64,000 nucleotides of DNA from Clostridia bacterium (GCA_018434325.1 JAHDPO010000004.1:186001-250000); one strand, 5' to 3'; positions 8,918 through 17,958 are shown, counted from the stretch's first letter. The notes: generated by a model not told the origin, from the letters alone. Numbers and translations are program-made.

Positions 8918-9433
8918 ATGGATCAGCAATGCTCTGCTCAATCTTGTCAGTTGGACCGGCAACTTGAGGATTTGGCAGCTTTAGCCGTCGCCAAGGGCCT
9001 GTCTATCGTCACTGCCGAATCTTGTACCGGCGGTTTGATCGGCGGCTGGATCACCAGTTTGCCGGGTTCTTCCGTCTATTATAAAGGCGGTATCATCTCT
9101 TATTCCAACGACATTAAGGAAAAGCTGCTGGGTGTGGACGCCGAAGTCCTTGCCGCAGCAGGCGCCGTAAGCCCCCAGGTGGCCGCTGCCATGGCCGGCG
9201 GCGCTGCCCGCGTTCTGGAAGGAGATCTGGCGATTGCCGTTACCGGCATAGCCGGCCCTCAGGCCGACGGTACAGAAAAGCCCGTGGGCTTAGTATATAT
9301 CGGTATTTTTTATCAAGGGAGAGAAAAGGTTTTTCCCTTTCAGTTTTTCGGCAGCCGGCAAGCTATCCGGCAGCAGACTGCAGAGGCGGCAATCGCTTTG
9401 GCCCTTGAAGCATTAAAAGGAAATTGGCATTAA
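8918..9433 (+). CDS. pncC: Nicotinamide-nucleotide amidohydrolase, CinA C-terminal domain only
   Basis: A 171-residue protein matching only the amidohydrolase half of CinA, which deamidates nicotinamide mononucleotide in the pyridine nucleotide cycle. Conserved stretches are TAESCTGGLIGGWIT, GGIISYSNDIK and AVTGIAGPQADG. The N-terminal MoCF-like half found in full-length CinA (about 410 residues) is absent, and no remnant is seen in the 12 bases before the gene. AAGGAGCC precedes the ATG. Confidence 0.92.
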   Translation: MDQQCSAQSCQLDRQLEDLAALAVAKGLSIVTAESCTGGLIGGWITSLPGSSVYYKGGIISYSNDIKEKLLGVDAEVLAAAGAVSPQVAAAMAGGAARVLEGDLAIAVTGIAGPQADGTEKPVGLVYIGIFYQGREKVFPFQFFGSRQAIRQQTAEAAIALALEALKGNWH

Positions 9434-9448
9434 AGAAAGGAGTATATT

Positions 9449-11038
9449 TTGGTTAATTCATTTTTCGGCGAACTTCAAATAGATCGCAAAATTGTCAACG
9501 CTCTGGAGGAAATGGGCTTTGAAGAGCCTACGCCTATTCAGGCTCAGGCAGTACCCTTAGTTACCCAGGGCCATGATTTGATTGGACAGGCTCAAACCGG
9601 CACAGGCAAAACGGCAGCCTTCGGGATTCCCATTGTGGAAAAGGTGGAAGCCTCCGTAAACAAGATCCAGGCTTTTATCCTGACCCCCACCAGGGAGCTG
9701 GCTATCCAGGTGGCCGGCGAGATCGCCAAGATCAGCAAATTCAAGCATATCCGGGTGCTGCCGGTTTACGGCGGCCAGCCCATCGATCGGCAAATTCGCT
9801 CCCTGCGCAGCGGCGTCCATATCGTCATCGGCACGCCGGGCCGTATTTTGGATCATTTGGATCGCAAGACCCTGCGCCTTGACCACGTGAAGGTCATGGT
9901 CATCGACGAGGCCGATGAGATGCTGGATATGGGCTTTGTCGAGGATATCGAAGCAATTATGGATCAGGCGCCGGAAAGCCGGCAGACCCTGCTTTTTTCG
10001 GCCACCATGCCGGATCCCATACGGCGTCTGGCCAATAAATATTTAAAAGAACCCAAGTTTGTCAGCGTTAACAAAGAAACCGTTACCGTACCGCAAATCC
10101 AGCAGCGCTATTATGAGGTCAATCCTTCCAATAAGATCGAGACCCTCTGCCGCATACTGGATTGCGAGAACTACGACGGCGTCATTGTTTTTTGCCGCAC
10201 AAAAAGAGGCGTGGATGATCTGTCGGCAGCCCTGCAATCCCGGGGTTATGAAGCCGAGGGTCTCCATGGCGACTTGACTCAGGCCCAGCGGGACAAAACC
10301 ATGAAGGGCGTCCGCAGCGGCGACACGGATATTCTGATTGCCACCGACGTGGCAGCCCGGGGTATCGATATCGACCGGATCAGCCACGTCATCAACTACG
10401 ATATACCTTTGGATCCCGAATCTTACGTTCACCGCATCGGCAGAACCGGCCGGGCCGGCCGGGAAGGTGTGGCGATTACTCTTATCGTACCTCAGGAATA
10501 CCGGCATTTGCGGCTGATCGAGAAGCTGATCCGCAGCCGGATCACCCGTTCTTTGCCGCCTACATTTAAGGAAATGCTGGATCTACAAAAACGGACAGTC
10601 CGGGAAAACGTAGAAAATATTTTACAGGAAGAAAACCTGGAGCCTTACCGGGAAATTGCGGCAGAGCTTACCGAGTACTTCGATAAAGAGGATGCTCTGG
10701 CGGCCTTGGTTCGCTATACCTTTAACCTGAAGGGTATCGACCTGATGGATAAGGAAGAAAAACAACGGGCGGATTTCGGTAATACAGGGGCTAAAAACGG
10801 CATGGTCAGACTTTTTATGACCATCGGACGCCAGCAAAACATCAAGCCTGGCGACCTGGCCAAGCTGATCAGCCAGGAAGTGGATATGCCGGCTCATTTA
10901 GTAAAAGGCATCAATATTTATGACAAATTTACTTTTGTGGAAGTGCCGGAAGAGTTTGCCCACCGGGTGATTCACATCATGGATCGCATGCATATCAACG
11001 GTTGGCGGGTTGCGGTTCAGACAGCCAGGGCCCGTTAA
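9449..11038 (+). CDS. DEAD-box RNA helicase with DbpA-type RNA-binding domain
   Basis: A 529-residue ATP-dependent RNA helicase. It has a Q motif (EEPTPIQAQAV), Walker A AQTGTGKT near 47-54, DEAD near 153-156, SAT in LLFSATMP, and HRIGRTGRAGR of motif VI. The final ~85 residues (from about RLFMTIGRQQNIKPGDL) match the DbpA RNA-binding fold, which suggests rRNA or ribosome assembly substrates. The start is TTG, 6 bases after AAAGGAGT, with no nearby ATG. The gene lies between pncC and recA, which are often adjacent elsewhere. Confidence 0.94.
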   Translation: MVNSFFGELQIDRKIVNALEEMGFEEPTPIQAQAVPLVTQGHDLIGQAQTGTGKTAAFGIPIVEKVEASVNKIQAFILTPTRELAIQVAGEIAKISKFKHIRVLPVYGGQPIDRQIRSLRSGVHIVIGTPGRILDHLDRKTLRLDHVKVMVIDEADEMLDMGFVEDIEAIMDQAPESRQTLLFSATMPDPIRRLANKYLKEPKFVSVNKETVTVPQIQQRYYEVNPSNKIETLCRILDCENYDGVIVFCRTKRGVDDLSAALQSRGYEAEGLHGDLTQAQRDKTMKGVRSGDTDILIATDVAARGIDIDRISHVINYDIPLDPESYVHRIGRTGRAGREGVAITLIVPQEYRHLRLIEKLIRSRITRSLPPTFKEMLDLQKRTVRENVENILQEENLEPYREIAAELTEYFDKEDALAALVRYTFNLKGIDLMDKEEKQRADFGNTGAKNGMVRLFMTIGRQQNIKPGDLAKLISQEVDMPAHLVKGINIYDKFTFVEVPEEFAHRVIHIMDRMHINGWRVAVQTARAR

Positions 11039-11043
11039 GGGCC

Positions 11044-11073
11044 TTGACAGATATTGTAAGAATATGGTATTTT
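11044..11073 (+). promoter_or_regulatory. Candidate recA promoter
   Basis: A perfect TTGACA (11044-11049) and TATTTT (11068-11073, 4 of 6) are 18 bases apart, just after the helicase stop. No GAAC-N4-GTTC type SOS box was found between the helicase stop and recA. Confidence 0.5.
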
Positions 11074-11104
11074 ATTGGTGAGTAAACCGGAAGGATGAGA
11101 TAGG

Positions 11105-12136
11105 ATGGACGAGAAGAAAAGCAAAGCGCTGGAGGCTGCCTTGGCCGGTATTGAACGCCAGTTCGGCAAAGGTTCCATCATGCGCATGGGTGAAGCCAGG
11201 GCTAAGATGCAGGTGGAAACTGTTCCCTCCGGTATTTTAAGCCTGGATTTGGCTTTAGGCGTGGGCGGTGTGCCCAGAGGCAGAATCGTCGAAATCTTCG
11301 GGCCGGAGTCCGGCGGCAAGACGACGGTGGCTTTGCATATTGTGGCGGAAGTCCAGAAGCTGGGCGGTATCGCCGCTTTTATTGATGCGGAGCACGCCCT
11401 TGATCCGGCATACGCCGGCAAGCTGGGGGTAAATATAGACGATATGCTGATCTCTCAGCCGGATACCGGGGAGCAGGCCTTAGAGATTTGTGAAGCCCTG
11501 GTTCGCAGCGGCGCCGTCGAGATCATCGTCATCGACTCCGTGGCGGCTTTGGTGCCCAGGCAGGAGATCGAAGGCGATATGGGCGATACTCATGTGGGCC
11601 TTCAGGCCCGGCTGATGTCCCAAGCCTTGCGCAAGCTGACGGCTGCCGTAGGCAAATCCAATACCATCTGTGTTTTCATCAATCAGATCCGGGAAAAAGT
11701 CGGCGTGGTTTATGGCAATCCTGAGACCACCAGCGGCGGCCGGGCCTTGAAGTTCTATTCTTCCGTGCGTCTGGAAGTCCGCAAAGGCGAGGCCATCAAG
11801 CAAGGCTCCGACGTAGTGGGCAATAAGACGAAGATCAAAGTCGTCAAAAACAAAGTAGCTCCGCCTTTCAAAGTGGCGGAATTTGATATCATGTACGGTG
11901 AAGGCGTTTCCCGGGAAGGCAATATTTTAGATATGGCCACGGAGCTGGAGATCATTCGTCGAAGCGGTACCTGGTATTCCTATGAGGAAAACAGAATCGG
12001 CCAGGGCCGGGAAAATGCCAAGCAATATTTGAAGGATAATCCGGCAATCCTTAAAGAAATCGAGATCCGGGTCAAAGCTCAGTTTCAGCCCGGTGAAGCC
12101 AGAGGCGAGGATTTCGGCGAAGGTGAAGAAGAATAA
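11105..12136 (+). CDS. recA: Recombinase RecA
   Basis: A 343-residue RecA, the strand-exchange protein of homologous recombination and co-protease of the SOS response. Walker [10 protein letters not shown] is near 66-74. The L2 loop [20 protein letters not shown] is intact, and the C-terminus is acidic ([10 protein letters not shown]). There is no intein and the length is normal. GGAAGGATGAGATAGG precedes the ATG. It has its own promoter candidate and is followed by a 354-base non-coding region. Confidence 0.98.
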   Translation: MDEKKSKALEAALAGIERQFGKGSIMRMGEARAKMQVETVPSGILSLDLALGVGGVPRGRIVEIFGPESGGKTTVALHIVAEVQKLGGIAAFIDAEHALDPAYAGKLGVNIDDMLISQPDTGEQALEICEALVRSGAVEIIVIDSVAALVPRQEIEGDMGDTHVGLQARLMSQALRKLTAAVGKSNTICVFINQIREKVGVVYGNPETTSGGRALKFYSSVRLEVRKGEAIKQGSDVVGNKTKIKVVKNKVAPPFKVAEFDIMYGEGVSREGNILDMATELEIIRRSGTWYSYEENRIGQGRENAKQYLKDNPAILKEIEIRVKAQFQPGEARGEDFGEGEEE

Positions 12137-12188
12137 ATAATTATACAAATTAATGTTAAAGCTCCCGGCGCCGCAAAAGCCCTCCTAC

Positions 12189-12217
12189 TTGACAGACAAA
12201 CAGTTTAAGCGTAAAAT
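12189..12217 (+). promoter_or_regulatory. Strong sigma-A promoter upstream of the rny leader
   Basis: A perfect TTGACA (12189-12194), a 17-base spacer and TAAAAT (12212-12217, 5 of 6) predict a start near 12224, about 267 bases before the RNase Y start codon. Confidence 0.75.
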
Positions 12218-12223
12218 AATCTT

Positions 12224-12434
12224 GGTAGATAAGCTTATTTCTGTTTTGCAAATGATAGATTGGATAGGCCGCAGGCACCTATATATATCTTGGTTTGGGG
12301 GCTTCCCATGTCCGGGTTGAAAATATAAATTATGGTGAATGAGAACTTTTATCGAAAAGTTTTTGCTTATGCGGGAGTCGTCTAACTATGTTTCGGGCAG
12401 AAATCAGGCCGGTTTTTAACCAGCCTGTTTTTTT
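12224..12434 (+). ncRNA. Candidate structured leader RNA or small RNA between recA and rny
   Basis: The 354 bases between recA and rny have no convincing gene but form a unit: a strong promoter, about 210 nt of transcript and a terminator. Internal pairings include AGAT..ATAGG with CCTAT..ATCT (about 12257-12290), and AACTTTT-ATCG-AAAAGTT (about 12344-12361). A long-range match of TAGAT near the 5' end with GTCTA at 12380-12384, plus ATAAGC (12229-12234) with GCTTAT (12365-12370), would give a closed rod. I could not match it to a riboswitch class, SRP RNA or tmRNA. A 6S-like RNA is possible by length and layout only. Confidence 0.45.
12405..12434 (+). terminator. Rho-independent terminator in front of rny
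   Basis: CAGGCCGGTT (12405-12414) pairs with AACCAGCCTG (12418-12427), with one C-A mismatch, and is followed by seven T. It lies 56 bases before the rny start, and no promoter is visible between, so rny seems to depend on read-through. Confidence 0.75.
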
Positions 12435-12490
12435 ATGCAATGATGCAATTTTTTTTGGAAAGAAAATTTTTAAGGAAAGGAGGAGAAAAG

Positions 12491-14038
12491 TTGCCTTATA
12501 CATCAATATTATTAGCTGTAGCCGTAGCGGCTGCTTTGGCTATCGGTACTTTGGCAGGCTATATTTTGCGGAAGAATATTGCCGAAGGGAAAATGGCTGC
12601 CGCCGAGGTCCAAGCTGAAAAATTATTGGACGAAGCCCGCAGAGCTGCCGAAGGTGTTAAGAAAGAAACCCTGGTTGAAGCAAAAGAAGAGGCTTATAAA
12701 TTAAAAAATGATATGGAGCAGGAAATTCGCGAGAGGCGAAACGAAGCTCAGCGCCAGGAACGCCGCTTAGTCCAAAAGGAAGAGACCTTGGACCGCAAAG
12801 CGGATCAGATGGAAAAGAAAGAGGAAGTCCTTCAGAAGGTAGAGCAGGAGCTGTCCAAGCAGAAAAAGAGCTTGACGGAGCTGATGCAAAAACAACTGCA
12901 GGAGCTGGAGAGAATTTCCGGTCTTTCCTTCGACCAGGCCAAGGATTTGCTGCTTTCCCGGGTGGAATCGGAAATCAAGCACGAAACAGCCATGATCATT
13001 AAGGAAAACGAAGCTCAAGTAAGAGAAGAGAGCGACCGTCGGGCAAGGAATATTATTTCATTAGCTATTCAGCGTTGCGCTGCCGATCATGTGGCCGAGA
13101 CTACCGTTTCGGTGGTAGCCTTACCCAATGACGAGATGAAGGGCAGGATCATCGGCCGGGAGGGCCGCAATATCCGGACGCTTGAAACGTTGACCGGTAT
13201 TGATCTGATCATCGATGATACGCCGGAAGCAGTGATCTTGTCAGGCTTTGACCCGGTTCGCCGGGAAGTGGCCAGAATCGCTTTAGAAAAACTGATTTTG
13301 GATGGACGTATCCATCCCGGCCGTATTGAAGAAATGGTTGAAAAGGCCAAGAAAGAAGTAGAGCAAAGCATTCGGGAGGAAGGCGAGCAAGCCACCTTCG
13401 AGACGGGAGTCAATGGTCTGCATCCTGAACTGATCCGGCTTTTGGGCCGTTTGCGCTATCGTACCAGTTATGGCCAGAATGTATTGAAGCATTCTATTGA
13501 AGTGGCTCATTTGGCCGGTATGATGGCGGCGGAAATTGGCGCCGATGTGGCCTTGGCCAAGCGTTCCGGTTTATTGCACGATATCGGCAAGGCCATCGAT
13601 CATGAGATTGAAGGTTCCCATACGGTAATCGGTGCAGATTTGGCTAAAAAGTACAGGGAATCCGAGGAAGTCATTCACGGCATTGCCGCCCATCACGGTG
13701 ACGAGCCTTTCCGTTCTGTGGAAGCCGTCCTGGTGGCAGCTGCCGATGCCATATCGGCTGCCCGGCCCGGCGCCAGGCGGGAAACTCTGGAAGCTTACAT
13801 TAAGCGTCTGGAGAAGCTTGAGGAAATCGCCAATGCCTTTGAAGGCGTGGACAAATCTTATGCCATTCAGGCCGGACGGGAGATCCGCATTATCGTTAAA
13901 CCTGATAAAGTAGACGATGCCGGCTCCGCCCTGATGGCCAGGGAAATCGTTAAGCAGATCGAGGGCAATATGGAATATCCGGGTCAGATCCGGGTAGTAG
14001 TGATCCGGGAAACCCGAGCTGTGGATCACGCCAAATAA
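12491..14038 (+). CDS. rny: Ribonuclease Y
   Basis: A 515-residue membrane-anchored endoribonuclease that starts decay of many mRNAs. It has an N-terminal span (about 4-25), a long charged coiled coil (30-165), a KH domain with [16 protein letters not shown] near 216-232, and an HD domain with [12 protein letters not shown] near 360-371. TTG at 12491 is chosen because AAAGGAGGAG ends about 6 bases upstream and the resulting N-terminus ([11 protein letters not shown]) fits the family. An ATG 51 bases earlier would add an atypical charged extension. With RNase J and a DEAD-box helicase, this window carries much of the RNA decay machinery. Confidence 0.95.
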   Translation: MPYTSILLAVAVAAALAIGTLAGYILRKNIAEGKMAAAEVQAEKLLDEARRAAEGVKKETLVEAKEEAYKLKNDMEQEIRERRNEAQRQERRLVQKEETLDRKADQMEKKEEVLQKVEQELSKQKKSLTELMQKQLQELERISGLSFDQAKDLLLSRVESEIKHETAMIIKENEAQVREESDRRARNIISLAIQRCAADHVAETTVSVVALPNDEMKGRIIGREGRNIRTLETLTGIDLIIDDTPEAVILSGFDPVRREVARIALEKLILDGRIHPGRIEEMVEKAKKEVEQSIREEGEQATFETGVNGLHPELIRLLGRLRYRTSYGQNVLKHSIEVAHLAGMMAAEIGADVALAKRSGLLHDIGKAIDHEIEGSHTVIGADLAKKYRESEEVIHGIAAHHGDEPFRSVEAVLVAAADAISAARPGARRETLEAYIKRLEKLEEIANAFEGVDKSYAIQAGREIRIIVKPDKVDDAGSALMAREIVKQIEGNMEYPGQIRVVVIRETRAVDHAK

Positions 14039-14101
14039 AGCCGGTCATACTAATCTGCCTGCAACTTTAGCCAGTGGCAATCCTATACGGCAGAATTCCA
14101 G

Positions 14102-14153
14102 GTCCCCTGTTCAGCAGGCTATAGATTGCAGCGCTGACAGGGGACTGTTTTTT
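14102..14153 (+). terminator. Rho-independent terminator after rny
   Basis: GTCCCCTGTTCAGC (14102-14115) pairs with GCTGACAGGGGAC (14133-14145), with one bulged base, and is followed by TGTTTTTT. It ends the rny transcript. The ymdB start lies 32 bases beyond with no clear promoter. Confidence 0.75.
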
Positions 14154-14184
14154 AGGCAATTTTAGGGGGAAGGAAGCTTTAACC

Positions 14185-14985
14185 ATGTTAACGATCATGA
14201 TGATTGGCGATATCGTCGGCAGGCCGGGCCGGGAAATTCTGAGAGCAAAACTGCCGGCAATGATCAAAAGCCACAAACCGGATATGGTCATTGCCAATGG
14301 CGAAAATGCTGCCGGCGGTAAAGGCATCACGGAAGAAGTGGCTAAAGAAATCTACGACCTGGGCGTGGATGTCATCACTATGGGCAATCACACCTGGGAT
14401 AACCGGGATATTTTTAATTTTATTGACCATACACCCAGTCTGATCCGCCCGGCTAATTATCCCCAGGGAACGCCCGGCCAGGGTTGGACAATCCACGAGA
14501 TCAGGCCCGGTCTGCGGCCGGTGGCGGTAGTTAATCTGATGGGCCGCTCTTTTATGACGGCCATCGATTGTCCTTTTCAGGCTGCCGATGCTTTGCTGGC
14601 GGAGATCAAAGGGAAGTCGCCTCAGGAAAAGGCTCCCCTGGTCATCGTGGATTTTCATGCCGAAGCCACATCGGAAAAAGAAACCATGGGCTTTTATCTG
14701 GACGGCCGGGCGGCGGCGGTGGTGGGAACCCATACTCATGTGCAAACCGCCGATGAACGGGTGTTGCCGGGGGGCACAGCCTACATTACTGACATGGGCA
14801 TGACGGGGCCCCGGGACTCTGTGCTGGGCGTAAAACCGGAGATCATGATTCAGCGCTTCCTTACCCAAATGCCGGTGCGCCATGAGTTGGCAGAAGGCAC
14901 GGCTATTTTGTCGGGGGTGCTGATCCGCATCGACGAAGTGAGCGGTGCGGCCACGGAGATTTTGCGGTTGAAGGAAATCCGGTAA
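14185..14985 (+). CDS. ymdB: YmdB family metallophosphoesterase
   Basis: A 266-residue calcineurin-like phosphoesterase of the TIGR00282/YmdB family, known as a 2',3'-cyclic nucleotide phosphodiesterase affecting biofilm and motility decisions in Bacillus. Metal-binding motifs are GDIVGRPGR near the N-terminus, ANGENAAGGKGIT, GNHTWDNRD, DFHAEATSEK and GTHTHVQTAD. Length and motif order are normal. The rny-ymdB adjacency is conserved in Firmicutes. SpoVS, which often follows, is not present here, and cobU follows instead. Confidence 0.93.
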   Translation: MLTIMMIGDIVGRPGREILRAKLPAMIKSHKPDMVIANGENAAGGKGITEEVAKEIYDLGVDVITMGNHTWDNRDIFNFIDHTPSLIRPANYPQGTPGQGWTIHEIRPGLRPVAVVNLMGRSFMTAIDCPFQAADALLAEIKGKSPQEKAPLVIVDFHAEATSEKETMGFYLDGRAAAVVGTHTHVQTADERVLPGGTAYITDMGMTGPRDSVLGVKPEIMIQRFLTQMPVRHELAEGTAILSGVLIRIDEVSGAATEILRLKEIR

Positions 14986-15010
14986 TAGCATAAATTAGAA
15001 GGGGTTGGAC

Positions 15011-15619
15011 ATGACTTCAAGAATATTATTAGTATCCGGACCTGTGCGCAGCGGTAAAAGCGATTATGCCGAAGAACTGACGAAAGCTGCCAGTGAAGAA
15101 GCGGCGGTAGGCGCTGGGGGAACAAATGTTTCTCCCGAGGGACTGGTGGCTTATCTGGCTACGGCAGAAGCGGGAGACCAGGAAATGGCCGACCGGATTG
15201 CTGCCCATCAGGCCAGAAGGCCCCAGGCCTGGCTGACGAAGGAGGCGCCTTTCCGGCCAGCCGAGGCTATACAGGAGGCTTATGCCGCCGGACGGCGGGT
15301 GATGCTGCTGGATTGCCTGACTATGCTGGTCAGCAATTGGCTTTGCCGCCTGCTTCCCGAAGAAGAGCAAGAACAATTGCTGGAGCAAGACTATTTCAGC
15401 GCCATAGCTCAGCCTGTGGAGGAGATATTCGCTTTAATCAGGAGCTTGCAAGACGTCACCTTGGTTATCGTCACCGATGAGACAGGCTGGGGCCTGGTAC
15501 CGGATAATGCCCTGGGTCGCCTTTACCGGGATTTGGCGGGCCGGATCAATCGGCAGGCGGCGGCGGCGGCGGATCAGGTCTGGCTTGTCGTCATGGGTCT
15601 GCCCCAGCAGTTAAAATAG
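15011..15619 (+). CDS. cobU: Adenosylcobinamide kinase / guanylyltransferase CobU
   Basis: A 202-residue bifunctional enzyme that phosphorylates adenosylcobinamide and transfers GMP to it in late cobalamin assembly. P-loop GPVRSGKS is at residues 10-17. ADRIAAHQARRP and TDETGWGLVPDN are the conserved CobU segments. A short Gly/Ala/Glu-rich insert lies near 28-45. A TTG six bases upstream is possible, but the ATG at 15011 has GAAGGGG well placed. It starts a compact cobU-cobS-cobC group. No cobalamin riboswitch is visible upstream. Confidence 0.92.
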   Translation: MTSRILLVSGPVRSGKSDYAEELTKAASEEAAVGAGGTNVSPEGLVAYLATAEAGDQEMADRIAAHQARRPQAWLTKEAPFRPAEAIQEAYAAGRRVMLLDCLTMLVSNWLCRLLPEEEQEQLLEQDYFSAIAQPVEEIFALIRSLQDVTLVIVTDETGWGLVPDNALGRLYRDLAGRINRQAAAAADQVWLVVMGLPQQLK

Positions 15620-15670
15620 CAATGCCGGCAAGCGGTTTGGCCTGGCGCCAAGAAAGCAGGAGGTTGCCCT

Positions 15671-16423
15671 GTGGATTCTTTGATATTTGCCTTTCATTTT
15701 TTTACGAATTTACCTTTGCCGGGAGAAACGGACTGGAACGAGCAGACAGCGGCGGCTTCCTTAACCTGGCTGCCTCTTACGGGCCTGATTCTGGGCCTGA
15801 TGCTGGCCGCTCTCCGTTTATTCAGCCAAAACATTGGCTTTCCCCAATCTGCTCCTTTAGCTATGCTCCTTTTAATGGCTGCAGAGCTGTGGGTAGGCGG
15901 GGCTCTATTTCTCGACGGTTTCAGCGATAGCTGCGACGGCCTCTTTTCCCGCCGTGAAAGAGAAAAAATGCTGCTGATCATGAAAGACAGCAACTTAGGC
16001 GCCATGGGGGCTTTGGGGCTGATCTTTGCTTTGGCGGCCAAGCTTTTTTTGCTGGCGGAATTATCGGCCCAGGGAGATTTCTTCTATGTCTTAATCTTTT
16101 ATCCTTGCTGGAGCCGTTGGGCCGTCAATTTTGGAGTCTATCACTTTCCCATAGCAAAGAATGAGGGTTTAGCGCTCTTCTTTAAAAGCGCTCAGAAGCC
16201 GGCCTATTTCATTTTGGGCAGCGCCTTCGTGATTATTGTTTTGTTTTTTATGCCCCGCTATTTTCCTCTGGCGGCTTTGGCTTCTTTGCTGGTTCTGATT
16301 TTCTCCGCTTTGCAAATACAAAACCGCCTGGGCGGTCAGACAGGGGATACTTACGGCATGCTCAGCATGACGGCGGAGCTGTCTTTTTTGCTGTTTGCAG
16401 CGGTTATTAATACTTATCTATAA
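15671..16423 (+). CDS. cobS: Adenosylcobinamide-GDP ribazoletransferase (cobalamin synthase)
   Basis: A 250-residue polytopic membrane enzyme joining adenosylcobinamide-GDP and alpha-ribazole to give adenosylcobalamin or its phosphate. The family signature DGFSDSCDGLFSRR begins near residue 82, and six or so hydrophobic segments follow. The start is GTG at 15671, 7 bases after AGGAGGT. It follows cobU by 51 bases and precedes cobC by 12. Confidence 0.92.
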   Translation: MDSLIFAFHFFTNLPLPGETDWNEQTAAASLTWLPLTGLILGLMLAALRLFSQNIGFPQSAPLAMLLLMAAELWVGGALFLDGFSDSCDGLFSRREREKMLLIMKDSNLGAMGALGLIFALAAKLFLLAELSAQGDFFYVLIFYPCWSRWAVNFGVYHFPIAKNEGLALFFKSAQKPAYFILGSAFVIIVLFFMPRYFPLAALASLLVLIFSALQIQNRLGGQTGDTYGMLSMTAELSFLLFAAVINTYL

Positions 16424-16435
16424 GGGAGATTTTAT

Positions 16436-17029
16436 ATGTCACAGACTATCTATATTATCCGACATGGGGAAACGGATTGGAATCGGGCAAAACGCTTCCA
16501 GGGCCAGACTGATATTGCTCTAAACGATGAAGGGCGGCTGCAAGCGGTGCGGTTGGCGATCAAGCTGGCGGAGGTGCTGCCCTTTGACCGGCTGGTGGCC
16601 AGTGATTTAATTCGGGCCCAGGAGACTGCCGAGATACTGAATAGAGGCTACGACACTCCGATTACGGTAGATGAGGGCTTAAGAGAAATGAATTTTGGCC
16701 AGTGGGAGGGTCTGAATATCAATGCTATCCAAGAACGCTGGCCTAATGAGCTGCAGGCCTGGTACGACTCCGGCCAATTGACGGTTCCCGGCGGCGAAAC
16801 CCAGGAGGAGCTGTTTCAGCGGGTTTGGCAGCGTTTTCAATATTGGGCCAATAAAGAGGATTATCAAAAAATGGCCATCGTCTGCCACGGCGCTGTTTGC
16901 GGTGTTTTAATCTGCGGCGTTTTGGGCCGGCCCCACCAGGAAATGCATCAGTACATGCTGGCCAATACCGGCATGTATGTGGTGACGGTAGAGAGTCAGG
17001 GCCGCTATAAGCTGACAACTTTGCCCTGA
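16436..17029 (+). CDS. cobC: Histidine phosphatase, probable alpha-ribazole phosphatase CobC
   Basis: A 197-residue phosphoglycerate-mutase-fold phosphatase. The catalytic RHGE is at residues 9-12 (IIRHGETDWNRAKRFQGQTD), and the second catalytic His is in VCHGAVCGVL near 142-150. Sequence alone fits several histidine phosphatases. Direct linkage to cobU and cobS supports removal of phosphate from alpha-ribazole-5'-phosphate or adenosylcobalamin-5'-phosphate. AAGGGAGA precedes the ATG. Confidence 0.8.
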   Translation: MSQTIYIIRHGETDWNRAKRFQGQTDIALNDEGRLQAVRLAIKLAEVLPFDRLVASDLIRAQETAEILNRGYDTPITVDEGLREMNFGQWEGLNINAIQERWPNELQAWYDSGQLTVPGGETQEELFQRVWQRFQYWANKEDYQKMAIVCHGAVCGVLICGVLGRPHQEMHQYMLANTGMYVVTVESQGRYKLTTLP

Positions 17030-17048
17030 GGGTTTGGCAGCCTAACTT

Positions 17049-17090
17049 GTTCTATTCCTTGGTTTGAAGCATAAATATTAGGGATAGAAC
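17049..17090 (+). repeat. Inverted repeat upstream of the deacetylase gene
   Basis: GTTCTATTCC (17049-17058) pairs with GGGATAGAAC (17081-17090), with one G-T pair and a 22-base loop. No T-run follows, so it is not a simple terminator. It could be an operator or mRNA structure. Confidence 0.4.
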
Positions 17091-17112
17091 CTGGTTTAAA
17101 GGAGGCGTGGCC

Positions 17113-17958
17113 ATGACGCCATTCAAAGAAAACTTCAGAAGGCTTCTGCCTTATCCCGCCAGAGCAATCCGGCGCCGTCATCTCAAAAAGCTGGGGGCTT
17201 TTACGGCCCTGACCTTGCTTTGTTTTTTCAGCTTGCCCTTTTTCTTCACCGCAGGTCAGCCCCAAGCCATTCCCACGCTGACGGCTGGCGCGGTGGCTGC
17301 CGAGGGGCGTTTGATCCCCATCTATTCCGTAGATACAAAGGGGGAAAAGCTTTGTTCCCTGACCTTTGACGCGGCTTGGGGGGCCACCAGGACTTTATCT
17401 ATTCTTGACATCCTGGATGAAAAAGAAATTAAGGCCACCTTCTTTTTGACGAATATCTGGATGAAGGAATATCCCGATATGGTTAAAGAAATCGCGGCCC
17501 GGGGCCACGAGGTAGGCTTACATAGCGACAGCCACCCCAATTTAACTACCATCAACAACGCTCAATTGCAGCAGGAGATCGATAACAACCGTAATTTGTT
17601 GAAGGAGCTGACGGGAGTGGAAGCCAAAGTTTTCCGGCCGCCCTTTGGCGCCTACGATAACCGGGTGGTGCAAAAGCTGATGGACGAAGGGCTGGCTCCG
17701 ATTCAATGGTCTGCCGACAGCCTGGATTGGAAGGAACTTACGGCAGCGGAAATGCTGGTGAAATTAAAGAAGGACATCAGCCCAGGCGGTATCGTGCTTT
17801 TTCATAACGACGGCCTGCACACGCCGGAGGTTTTGCCGCCCCTCATCGATTATTTGGTGGAGCAGGGATATTCCTTTAAGACGGTATCGGATTTGATTTT
17901 GCCCTCGCCCTGGACCGTCAATAACCAAGGGGTGCAAAAGCCGGTACTTTCTCCTTGA
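17113..17958 (+). CDS. PdaB-like polysaccharide deacetylase
   Basis: A 281-residue NodB-domain protein with a basic N-terminus and one hydrophobic segment (about 29-46), so it is secreted or membrane-anchored. Motif 1 is TFDAAWG (Asp86): the usual TFDDGP is changed in the way seen in sporulation deacetylases of the PdaB group. Motif 2 is HSDSH (His137, His141) and RPPFGAYDN follows near 177. It probably acts on spore cortex or wall glycan. GTG at 17107 is too close to the SD (AAAGGAGG), so ATG 17113 is used. Confidence 0.85.
   Translation: MTPFKENFRRLLPYPARAIRRRHLKKLGAFTALTLLCFFSLPFFFTAGQPQAIPTLTAGAVAAEGRLIPIYSVDTKGEKLCSLTFDAAWGATRTLSILDILDEKEIKATFFLTNIWMKEYPDMVKEIAARGHEVGLHSDSHPNLTTINNAQLQQEIDNNRNLLKELTGVEAKVFRPPFGAYDNRVVQKLMDEGLAPIQWSADSLDWKELTAAEMLVKLKKDISPGGIVLFHNDGLHTPEVLPPLIDYLVEQGYSFKTVSDLILPSPWTVNNQGVQKPVLSP

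Noticed and set aside
11105-12136. Intein in recA
   Set aside because: The RecA sequence is continuous and of normal length.
12332-12385. 17-codon ORF in the rny leader
   Set aside because: It has no Shine-Dalgarno, and it overlaps the internal hairpins. Probably chance.
14188-14991. 267-codon minus-strand frame
   Set aside because: It is antisense to ymdB over its whole length. It has no SD and no recognisable domain, as expected from codon bias.
14986-15010. Cobalamin riboswitch before cobU
   Set aside because: Only 25 bases separate ymdB and cobU, and nothing resembling a B12 box is present.
17061-17112. Sigma-G promoter for the deacetylase
   Set aside because: GCATA at 17069-17073 fits a -35, but no acceptable -10 lies 17-18 bases downstream.
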